A DNA stretch of 64,000 nucleotides from Caenorhabditis elegans (taxonomy: Eukaryota; Nematoda; Chromadorea; Rhabditida; Rhabditidae). The translations under genes were made by a program, and so were the position numbers. Positions 48,765-59,138 of this stretch are shown here, piece after piece (position 1 is the first letter of the stretch; each line of letters opens with the position of its first letter). The stretch spans positions 14,694,001-14,758,000 of the forward strand of contig NC_003279.8 of assembly GCF_000002985.6 (NCBI RefSeq). The letters run 5' to 3'. The notes beneath the pieces were generated by a model. It was not told the DNA's origin, did not search any database, and saw nothing but the letters and a program-made list of their open reading frames with translations.

Positions 48765-51700
48765 ATGAGTATCTGCCTTGAAAAGCAGAAAATCCGATGC
48801 GGAATGATAAGCCGGACGGCTCGACACATTGCCATCGATGAGAATAGTGGAAAAATGGCAATTGTGAGGAAATCTAGGTTTGTACGGAGGATTTATTGGA
48901 AAAAATGATTTTTGAAATTAAAAATTAAAGGTGGAGTAGAGTCAAAACAAATTTTTTGCTTAAAATGACAGAAAATATACCCAAATAACCGATTATAACT
49001 GAAAAAATGTTCTAAATTTTTTATGATTTTTCAATTTTTCAAAAATTGAATTCCCGCGAAAATAAGTGACGTAATTTGTTTATATTCTCGCGTTTTCTGG
49101 CTAAATTCTTTGGTTTTTCTTGATTTTTCTTACACATATTTAGTTTTAAACTCTGTTTCTCAAATTTTCAGGTACTTTTCCGTGAATAAAACTTGATAAC
49201 CTTGGAGAAATTGGCGGAAATTTTCAAATTTGCCTAAAATTCCACAATTTAATAGTTATTTATATATTTTATTTGGAAAAGGGTTTCAAATTTTGAAAAA
49301 CAGGGTTTAAATCAAATAAATCAAATATTGAACGAAAAATCAAGAAAAACCGAAAAATTCAGAAAACGCATCACTCATTTGCGCGGGAATTCAAATTTAA
49401 TTTGGCCGTTTATTTGATTATTGAAGAATTGAAAAAAATCATTAAAAAATTTAGAACATTAAAAAAAAATTACAGTTATATTCGGTTAATAGGGTATATT
49501 TTCTGTCATTTGAAGCAAAAAAAAATTGACTCTACTTCCCCTAAAATCATCATAAATCAATACATATAACTAAATATTTCAGATCCTCGGAAACCCACGA
49601 CTACATCGAATTCTACAACATCCTTAGCAGCTGGCTTGCAATTCCAGAACTCACCGTATGCCCAGAAAATGGCTCAATTGAGCACCTTCTATTCGTTGAT
49701 AATGGAGAACTGATGTCTTCACATGCAAATGGTTCAGTGTGTTTCATCGATCCACACAATATTGAAAGAATCAAGAGAATTCAAATTTCGGCGTCAACGA
49801 TTTGGGCGGCTTGTAAGCATACGGAGAACACAATTGCAATGATTTCGCACTCTTCTGTTCTTTATTTCTTCGATGTCTCGACGAAGATGATAATTTCATC
49901 GATATCTCTGGGAGTTGAAAGTCGACTTTTCGATGTTTCAAGTAATGGAACCATCGTCGCAATTGGATCAATCGATGGTGTAATTATTGCTGGCGACGGA
50001 AAAGTTCAACAGACTCTGAAACTGGATCGTCTCAACCGTCGTGATCCAACAATTGCCTGGTCTGTTCTCTTCGTCAAACCTTCACTGTTAGCGTGTGGAG
50101 ATTCTCGTGGAACTGTCACTTTTTGGAATCCAATTGATGGATCTTTGATTCAATCGATTTCCTGTCTTCAATCACATATTCTCGCAATGGTTTCTACTGA
50201 TAATTCCACGTTGAATATCGCTGGCGTTGATCCAAGAATCACTGAGCTCCGGGAGACTAGAAATGGAAATTACGAGATTGTAAATCGGAGAACTGGACCT
50301 GCAAGAGATGTCCGATCGATGGCGGTTTATGAGAATATTGTATGGGTTAAAAATTTAAATTAAAAATTGAAAATTCTCGATTTTCCTCTAAAAATGATTG
50401 AAAAATCGAAAATTACGATTTTTTGAGTTTATTTTCCTCTATTTTCCCTGAAAATCACTGAAAAATCTACATTTTCAATGACAACCTTGCGTTTTTTCGT
50501 AATAATCTGTAAATTTCCCGATTTTCGCAGGAAAAGACTGAAAATCTAGATAAATTTTTTCGGAGTATTTTTTAATGAAACAATCAGAAAAATCGAAATA
50601 TACAAAATTTTTCCGATTTTTAATGGAGTAATAACTAAAAGTCCGAAAAAAAATTCCATTTAGACTATAAATTATTCTATGCTCTTTAGGAACAGTTCAT
50701 TAAAAAATTAGAACATTTTTCACGATTTTTAATTTTAAAATTCTCGTTCGAGGCACCGCGGATTCAAGAAATGGTGGAATAAAAAACTTGATTTTCTACA
50801 ACAAAAAAAAACTTTAAAACTTTTTTTTTTGCAGATTTTCGCCGCCGGAGAAGATTTCGACGTCTACACGTGCAAAAGTGGCTGCCAAAAGCTGATGTTC
50901 CATCAACAAAAGAATCTCCACGTGGCCAGTGACATAGTTGTCAGTGCTGGTGAGAACTACTTGGATGTGATGTGGAAACAATCGGGAGAAGATGAACCAT
51001 CAGAAGGATCAGTGATACTTCAACAACACTATGAAATGATTCATTTGGCAAAAATATTCACACCAAAAAAGAGAATTATCACTTGTTGGGCAGCTTCTCC
51101 GTATGGAAATTTGATTGCTATCGGAACTTGTCATGACGTCACTATTTATAAAATCTCTCCGATGGTCAAGAAGATCAATCGAAAAGTTGTGAAGACTGCC
51201 ACGTTGGATGTGTGTGCCACGTCATTGAGCATCACGAAAAATCTTCGTTTTTACGTGGCAAAATCCGATTTTGAAGTGCTGGAATTCGATTTGGAGACGG
51301 AAAATGGGAAGGAGTTGAAGAGTATTATTAGTCAAGGTGATTAATAGGCTTTGGAAGCTTAAAAATTGCATATAGACTACAAACTACAAATTTCATACCT
51401 TTATTGGAATTTTTTAAAATCTAAAATTCTGGATTGTTCGACTTTTTTATGATTTTTCATTCTATTATCGGAACACAAAATTGTGAAAATGCGTATTGTT
51501 CAACATATTTGACGGGCGAAATATCTCGTAGCGAAAACTACAGTAATCCTTTAAATCTACACAAGCACTACTGTATCAATTTTAAGAGTTACTGTAGTGT
51601 GAGATATTTTGCGTGTCGAATATGTTGCGCAATACGCATTCTCAGAGTTTTGTGTTCCCATAATAAAAAACTGAAAATGAATTTTTAAAAAATCGAAAAA

Positions 51701-53669
51701 AAGAGCTCGCCGAGACCCATCTAAATAAATCTGTGCGCCTTTAAGAGGGAGGGGCATATCAAAACCTTGTGAAATTACAACATCTGAAAAACTGGGCAAT
51801 TTGTAGTTTGTAGTATGTGACAATTAAATAAATTTCAGCTGATTGTGGAAGTGTATCCCGAATGGTGTCATCACCATGTGGAAATTATATATGTGTGCTC
51901 ACAACTCGTTCACAAATCTTCTCGATTAACACTGAAACTGGAGAATCTAGATTACTGAAAGTGGATCTACCAATTGATATGACTATTAATTCAACATCAG
52001 CATTTGTTCTATCAACTATCACTCCAAATGATTCAAATAATCAGCAGGACACTAAGAAGATATTCCATGAAGTTAACCTTTCAAATGGTCTAATCAAGAG
52101 ATCTGCCTGCTCCAATCAGCTCAGAATGCTTCCAAGTTCTCCAAAATCGCTGATTCCTGGACAACCGATTTATCTGATTGGAATTGATTCAAATAAGATT
52201 ATGACTGCTTCATATGATGGACATTGGTCTATTTTGGATGTGGTACGCGATTTTTGCAATTTTTTTCAACGAAAAATTGTGAAAATGACGGAAATTCATA
52301 TGGAAAAATTTTGTTTTCAATGAAAAAAATTCCAAAAAAAAAATTAAAAACTTTTTTTTTTTTTCGGGAAAAAAAGAACATTTATATGTTTCGGATACCA
52401 AGTTATTTAAAAATTGATTTTTTCCAACATTCCGAAATAATTTCGATGTTTTGTTTTGGAATCGGAAATTAAAAGTTTTTTCCGAATTTTATTATTTTCC
52501 GATATATTTAGTTTTTTAGAATTTTTTTTTCGGAATTTTTTTTTAGTTCGGAAATTATAAAATGTGGAAAAATGTAGTTTTTTTTTTGATAATACTTAGT
52601 AGTATCAATTCAAATTCTTTTTATTATATTTTTATTTGATAGAAATGTATACCGAATTATTTAATTTTAAAAAAAAAGTTTTTTTTTCACATAATTTTTT
52701 TTCCAATATTTCAAAATCGGAAAACCAATTTTTCTTTTCATATTCCGAAATAATTTCGATTTTTTTTGTTGTTTTAAATCGGAAATCGAACGTTTTTTTC
52801 TCCAAACTACCCTTTTTAAATCGAAACACGAAATTTTTCAGACACTTCTAGAAAAGAAATTTTTGAACATTTTTTAAAATTAATTATTTAGAAAAATTTT
52901 TAAAAACATTTTTTGTTTGGAATTTATAAATGTGAAAAAAAGTAGTTTTTTTCGATAATAATTATTAGTATCAATTCAAATCTCCAGGAATCCGGTACTG
53001 TAGTCTCTGCACAAGATGGTCCACTAAAAGCGAATAAGAAACAACGAGAGAATGAAGATACTCGACTTCTAGTCAATGGAATGAGGTTGAGAGAAGAAGT
53101 TGAGCAAAATGGAGATGGAATGAGTCCTTCCAAGAGAACTCGCAGAAATTCATTCAAAAATGGTACGGAGAGATGAAGCTGAAAATTAGAAGAGAAGATT
53201 AAAATTATTTTGTTAAAATTACATTTTTCTGGAAAAAACGGAACAAAATTTGGAAAAATGTCGAAAAAGTCTATTTCATCAGAAAAATGAGCAAAAGTTT
53301 CAAATTCTTACATTCAAATGGAAAGCGAATTTTGATTTTAAAAAAATACTTTAACTGTGGAATTCCCAGAATTAATTAGCTTTTTCTAGTTTTTTGTTGT
53401 TGAAAATTGCAAAATCCGTGGCTATTTTCCAAATATTCGTTTTCCAAAAACTCGAAAAATGGAATTTTAACATTTGTCAATGTTTTTGAATTAAAACAAA
53501 AAAAACGAAAATTCCAGCTATTTACAAATCCAAAATAATCATTTTCTTTTTTTTCTCAGAAATCCCACCATTCCAGTCAATGAATAGCCGTATCGTACAG
53601 CTGGAGGTAACCGGAGACGAGATTCCAAAGACAGCTGGATTTAAGATTAAGAAATTTGGAATGCAATAG
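48765..53669 (+). CDS. UTP4/cirhin homologue, WD40 protein of the small-subunit processome
   Basis: Exons 48765-48877, 49583-50339, 50835-51336, 51839-52242, 52988-53162 and 53560-53669 are in phase and give 686 residues, close to human cirhin as I recall it. WD40-like repeats run through the protein, e.g. LLFVDNGELMSSHANGSVCF, LLACGDSRGTVTFWNPIDGS, GNLIAIGTCHDVTIYKIS and MVSSPCGNYICVLTTRSQI. The stretch TIAWSVLFVKPSLLACGDSR corresponds to the conserved cirhin segment before its FWD repeat. The C-terminus is basic (SPSKRTRRNSF) and ends FKIKKFGMQ. UTP4 belongs to the t-UTP/UtpA subcomplex needed for 18S rRNA processing in the nucleolus. The start is set by TTTCCAG directly before ATG, 242 bp behind the hmp-2 stop, so it is probably a downstream operon gene. 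Human cirhin defects cause childhood cirrhosis. Confidence 0.88.
48929..49546. mobile_element. Inverted-repeat element in intron 1 of the UTP4 gene
   Basis: Left arm AAGGTGGAGTAGAGTCAAAA ... CATTTT-type words and right arm ending TTTGACTCTACTTCCCC are inverted, with ATTATAACTGAAAAAATGTT (48994) facing AATTACAGTTATATTCGG (49466). It occupies most of the 705-bp intron. The GGTGGAGTA end is shared with elements at 55768 and 9758. Confidence 0.7.
51462..51665. mobile_element. ATTACGGGAACACAAAA-type palindrome in UTP4 intron 3
   Basis: Left: TATCGGAACACAAAATTGTG and GCGTATTGTTCAACATATTT. Right: GAATATGTTGCGCAATACGC and TTTTGTGTTCCCATAATA. Centre: ACTACAGTAATCC facing GAGTTACTGTAGT. This is one of at least four copies in the window. 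Confidence 0.75.
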
Positions 53670-53939
53670 ATATCCAATTTTTTGTTTTGTTTTTTGTTGT
53701 TATATTTTTTCGTTCAATTGTTTTCTCTCTGTTCTCGTTGTCCTTTTGTTATTCAATTATTACTATGAAATAAACTTGGTTTTTTCTTCACCTGAACGAG
53801 CTGCTGAAAACGTATTCAGAAAATAAAAATCTTTCACTTTACAGGAAAATAAAAAGAAATACTGGGCTCGGAAAAGAAAAAAAACCGATAGGTAGCCAAT
53901 TTCGATGATTTTATGATTCCCCCTATCGGCTTAAAATTT

Positions 53940-54360
53940 ACTTTATTACGGGAACATAATGCGTATTGTGCAGCATATTTGACGCGCAAAATATCTCGTA
54001 GCGAAAACTACAGTAATTCTTTAAATGGCTACTGTAGCGCTTATGTCGAATTACGGGCTAGATTTTTTTTAAAATAAATTCATTTCGAAAATCGAGCGCT
54101 CGGAGTCTCGGAGAATGCGTATTGTACAGCATATTTGACGCGCAAAACAACTCGTAGCGAAAACTACAGTAATTCTTTGAATGACTACTGTAGCGCTGGA
54201 TTTTCGAAATGAATTTCTTTTTAAAAAAATCTAGCCCGTAATTCGACACAAGCGCTACAGTAGTCATTTAAAGAATTACTGTAGTTTTCGCTACGAGATA
54301 TTTTGCGCGTCAAATATGCTGTGCAATACGCATTCTCGGAATTTTGGGTTCCTGTAATAT
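53940..54360. mobile_element. Compound of nested ATTACGGGAACA-type palindromes
   Basis: Three half-units in tandem or inverted order: GCGTATTGTGCAGCATATTT at 53961, GCGTATTGTACAGCATATTT at 54116 and AAATATGCTGTGCAATACGC at 54313, with CTACAGTAATTCTTTAAATG words between them. It appears that one copy inserted into another. 53670-53939 and 54361-54705 hold no gene; AATAAA for the UTP4 gene is at 53768. Confidence 0.7.
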
Positions 54361-54705
54361 GCAACGAAATAACAAGAGAAAAAACAACCAAAATATGCTA
54401 TAAAAGGTGATACTTCAAGAAATGGCAACTCTGACAGCTGCGACACTGAAGTGTGCCGAATTCGAGATTTCAGCTAGAATCAGTGTAACTTTTTCGAAAT
54501 TTTGAACCGCCATAAAACGTCTCACTACGAAATTCGTTTATTCGAGTAATGAATAAGTATGAATGTCTGCAATAACAATATGTATTATGCATTTATTTTT
54601 TCAATGGGTTTATACGATTCATCTTTTATTTCATCACGATTTTAATAGTAATAAATCAAATCAAATCAAATCAAATCAAATCAATAAGAGATTTTTTAGA
54701 AAAAC

Positions 54706-57700
54706 TTATAAATTATATAATTGATTCAAACTCTTTAAAATTAGCTCTAACTCAACTTTCGCCAGATCCTTCTTCACTCTGACATTCTTCATCAAGTTAA
54801 ATATATTCGATTCCTTTACTCGTTTTCTATAGTATTTATTTTGTTCCATCATCTTTTTTGTTGTATAAATAACCCAAAGGGTTGTTCCATCAAATTGTGT
54901 TGTTGCCATCACGCGCTGAAGAAATCTCAAATCGATATCAACATTTTCACTTGTTTTCAGCCGATGATAATTGTTTTCTAACAGTTCATTAACAGATTTC
55001 CAAAAACTTTGATCAACTTGATCAGAGTAATTCAGAAGGATCGCAAGAATTGAATAAAGAATATATAGTCTGTCTGTATTCCATTTGTTGAATATTTGTC
55101 TGAAATTTTCTTAGATTTCTGAGAGAAAAGTATGAGTTACTCACTTTAAGTACTGAACATCTACATTTATAAACTTGTCAAAATTTGCATTTGGAATACT
55201 CACTAGACTTCTCAAAATGCGAAGAATTCCAAGTTGAATAGTTTCATTGTCAAATCCCAATAAAAACTTGAACAACTCTTTGGCTCCTCCGTTTTCAATG
55301 ACATGAAGGCATGTTTCTGGATTACTCATAATCGTACTGGACATCGTTTTGATGATTGTTCTGCATGCCCAATGATTCTGTAGAGACGTGCAATGCTCTA
55401 AAGTTCTAATGAGGATATTTGAGTCTTTGATAGTTTCCTTCGAAATTTTATAATTAGTGGTTTTTCTTAGAAAGCATTTTGCAATTATTTGCAATATTAA
55501 AACAATGAGTATCGGATCGGAATATGTTTCTTCCAGAAAACAAATATAAATATCGCCAACCAAATCGATTCCTTAAGTCCTCGCGTAATGTCTGTATCCG
55601 TTCGATTCAACGTATATGTAAGATTGAGCAATATACGTAACGATTTTGTTGCGTCAATTGGACGTAGTAGTTCAGCATTATTTCTGAAATATAGGAAATG
55701 TTCATTTTTTCACCGAAACCACCAAAACCAAAATCCACAACGACTAACATAGCTGGTGAAAACATTAAAGGTGGAGTACCGAAATCTGAGAAATATTTTT
55801 AAATGACTCCAAATTTGCCACTGATTATATATTTTTTCAACGAGTCGGTTTTTGCTAAAGTTTTTGTTATCAAAAAACTAGCCAAATTTTTGGTTTTCAA
55901 TTGGGAAAAGCATATATTTGGATTTTCCGTCAAGTTGTGACCTAAGCAATGGAAAGTTTGTCAGTTTTTTGATAATATAAATTTTCTTTAAAAAATTTGG
56001 CAGAAACCGACGAAAATGGAGCAACCCCATTAAAAAACGGAAATCAGCATCCGATAAAGATTAAGGATTTCGTAAATATACACAAATCTCGTAAATCGAC
56101 ACATGGCGTCACTAACGCGAATATTTGGCGTTTGAAAAATCTCATGGATGCACAAGCGATTTTAAGATGAAATATGAAATCAGGCAATTTTAATTTTTTC
56201 ACTCACAAGGAAAGGAAGTCAATCTAGTCCCGGACTTTAAATTGAGACGTATGCCTTTTGAAAGCTTATGTTTAGACTAGATCACCACAAAAATTTCAGC
56301 GGCGGAACTCAACTCTGAACCCCTGAAAGCGCCATCTGAAAGTGCTACAGTGCATTTTTTTGCTGAAGGTCAAGTAAATGGCCTTAAAAGTGGCTATGAG
56401 CGGTTAAAAATTGTTTTTGGGGGTCTTTAGTGTCAAACAAACAATGTGGAAGCTTTTTGGAAATTTTTATTTTTTTTGCAAAAAATCTGAAATTTGAGGC
56501 CAAATTTTTGGTCAAAAAATTTTTTTTTGAAAAATTTTCAAAACTATTTTTTTGTATCGGGGCATATAAAAAGGTACAAATTTCTTCCAATTGGGCCTTT
56601 TGCACCGAATATGAGGTGGTTTTTAAGCTTAAAAATTTCTTGAAATATGTAATGGATGTACCTTTGAAGGTTCAGAGCAGGGGTGTGCGGCAAATGGAAA
56701 AAATTGCCGAGCTCGGCAAATCGGCAATTGCTGGTTTTTCAAAATTTGCCGAGCTCGGCAAATTCGGCAAATCTCTTTTTTCAATATTTGCCGAGCACGG
56801 CAAATTCGGCAAGTTTGCCGTGCTTAACAAACTCGGAAAATTTTGATAATTTTTGATGTTTTTGGACCACCAAAACTACCGAATTCTTAACACACATCTG
56901 GTTTCTGAATTAGTTCCGTGTAGTCTTAGGTCTGCTTAAGCATCAAAATAACTCAATTTTGTGTCATTTTACTAAATTTTTGGCGAAAAAATCAATAATT
57001 TTAGTCAAAATTGTACTGTAAAATTTTTGACGTGTGCGGCAAATTTCGAAATTTGCCGAGCTCGGCAAATTCGGCAAATCTACTTTTTTGAAATTTGCCG
57101 TGCTCGGCAAATCGGCAATTGCTGGTTTTTTTTAATTTGCCGAATTCGGCAAATCGGCAAATTTGCCGAGCTCGGCAAGTCGGCAATTTTCGGCAAATCG
57201 GCAAATTTGCCGCACACCCCTGGTTCAGAGTTGAGTTCCGCCGCTAAAATTTTTGTGGTGATCTAGGCTAACCTTAAGCTTTCAAATGACATACGTCTCG
57301 ATTCGAAGTCCGGGACTAGATTAACTTACTTTCCTTGTCAGTTATTCGGAATCAGGGAGTCATTTGAAAATATTTCTTAGATTTTGGTACTCCACCTTTA
57401 AACTCACGTTGCAATTTCTGCCACACAGAGTATTCCAATTGTATGTGGAGTGGTCGCGCTGCCCAGTGAACAAGTGTCCGTAACGAAAGTCTCAATCACA
57501 CGGAAAATAATTTTCAAACAATCAGCCCAATCGTATTCATTGCGTTGTCTCAACAGAAATAACATATCTGACAAGCACTTTTTGGCAGGTTCACTTCGTT
57601 TCAAATCCGTGTAATAGTTGAGAGTTTCGAGAGAAGACGCCAATGTCGCTGAGTTGAGAACTGTAATTTTTGTGAGCAACGTCGAATACTGCAAATGGCA

Positions 57701-59138
57701 ATCTGGAATCCAAATGTTTAAACTTTCGGGATCCAGAAACTTAGAAACTTGCTTAATAATGCAAATTTTTCAAGTTTTGGATGAGATCTCGACAATTTTG
57801 CAAATAGCTCTTCTTCAATGTCAGTTCCACTGCAATCCATAACTCTCAACGCTGGTAGAGCCATCCCACACTCCACAAACCTTCTGATATTTTTAGATGT
57901 CTCTAGTGGTCTCAAATATTTTGTGATGTTATTTGGGAATCTAAAAACTGAAAGTGGTGTACTTACTTAGATTTAGACATTTCTAGGGTTCTTAAATTGA
58001 ATAATTTAAATAAATCCATCAAATTCTCGCAGTCCCTGAATTCCAAGTCTCTGATGCTTAGTTGTTGTAGGTTTTTCAATTTGGATATTCCTTTCAGGAA
58101 TACTATGTAAGTAACCTTTAAACTTTTGAGGGATGGAAGCATATCCGAAATCTAGAAATTAAAAAAAAAGCGTTGTATTTTCAAGGAAAGAAAAGTACTT
58201 TGGTAGACCATCCATAAGAAACTAATCCGGCACTTCTGATCTCCAAATGCTTCAGCTTTGTTTGGGATCCCTTGTTCAGAATGTCATTTAGTATGCCGAC
58301 AATGTTAATCCGTTCTGTAAACTTTATATTAGAAGGAACTTAAAGGATCTCATAGTCAGTTATATTAGTAGGAATATGAAAAATAAACTGCGAAAAAATC
58401 CGATGAAGTATGAGAAAGTTTGACTGAAAAACGCAAAAGAGCACACGGTTAGCTATTTTTGCAGAATTTTTGCACTAGTATAGATTATGTTAGCCAATGA
58501 TCATAGATACCGTTTGCGGTAAAAACTTTCATATTAAGGCATGCTGGTGGAAGATATTCTCTAGTAAGCCTAACAGGTAAAAAATATATACCTATCACAT
58601 TCAATTTGAATGGAAAAAGAAATGAAAATTTAATTCAATTTTGAAATGAAGGTATGTACTACACAAGTACCAAATTGTCTTGTGCATCATTGATTTTTTT
58701 GCAGTTTCCTTTCATATTCTAATTAATATGACTGAATATTACAGTTTAGAACAACAAACCCTCCTTCTACTCACTTATTCCACAAAAATAATCTCTATGC
58801 ACAAATGCGAATGAACCTAAGGCAAGTGAGTCTAAACAATGAGACTTGGTCATTTTCATAGACTCATGGTGAATTAAGTTCATTTTCAAGTCGACATCTG
58901 TCAGGTTAAAGACGAGTCCTTTGATATCGTTGAGTTCACAAGACAACAGAAAACGGTTATTGAGGAGTGTCGCAAATATTTGATTACTGGATTTTGGATC
59001 CAGACTGCAGCTTTCTTTTCTGTTTTGATAGTGGCCTTTAATAGTTACTTTATATAAATGTGGTCGTGACATTAACTCACCTTTAGTGATACTTGTAATA
59101 ACTTTATCAATTGCCAAATTATAAAGTGAACTTATCAT
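54706..59138 (-). CDS. ZYG-11/ZER-1-like LRR/ARM protein, copy B (frameshifted, possible pseudogene)
   Basis: Eight exons match copy A one for one: 59138-59081, 59035-58775, 58314-58199, 58151-57967, 57910-57753, 57702-57408, 55683-55145 and 55099-54706. It starts MISSLYNLAIDKVITSI, like copy A. Intron 1 is 45 nt. Intron 5 uses a GC donor with strong consensus (A|GCAAGTTTC). Exon 4 lacks about one LRR compared with copy A. In exon 7, about 55 bp present in copy A between ATTTG and GTTTGTGAT is missing near 55570, shifting the frame. Both flanking frames remain open and clearly homologous (LLRPIDATKSLRILLNL before, EETYSDPILIVLILQIIAKC after). A 38-nt intron (GTTTTAAT...TTTCTTAG) could rejoin the frames but is unusually short. 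Intron 6 contains a 1.6-kb inverted-repeat element. Confidence 0.72.
55768..57402. mobile_element. ~1.6-kb inverted-repeat element in intron 6 of the ZYG-11-like copy B
   Basis: Ends AAAGGTGGAGTACCGAAATC (left) and GATTTTGGTACTCCACCTTT (right) are inverted. Further in, TAGTCCCGGACTTTAAATTG (56232) faces GATTCGAAGTCCGGGACTAG (57300), and GCGGCGGAACTCAACTCTGA (56300) faces TCAGAGTTGAGTTCCGCCGC (57224). No transposase frame is seen, so it is non-autonomous. It fills almost the whole intron between exons at 57408 and 55683. Confidence 0.85.
56676..57224. mobile_element. Nested CAGGGGTGTGCGGCAAAT element
   Basis: Starts CAGGGGTGTGCGGCAAAT and ends TTTGCCGCACACCCCTGG (inverted). The interior is repeated GCCGAGCTCGGCAAATCGG words at 56706-56830 and 57050-57200. 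It lies inside the 55768-57402 element, next to the right GTTCAGAGTTGAG arm. A lone half copy (CAGGGGTGTGCGGCAAATTT) is at 35665. Confidence 0.8.
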
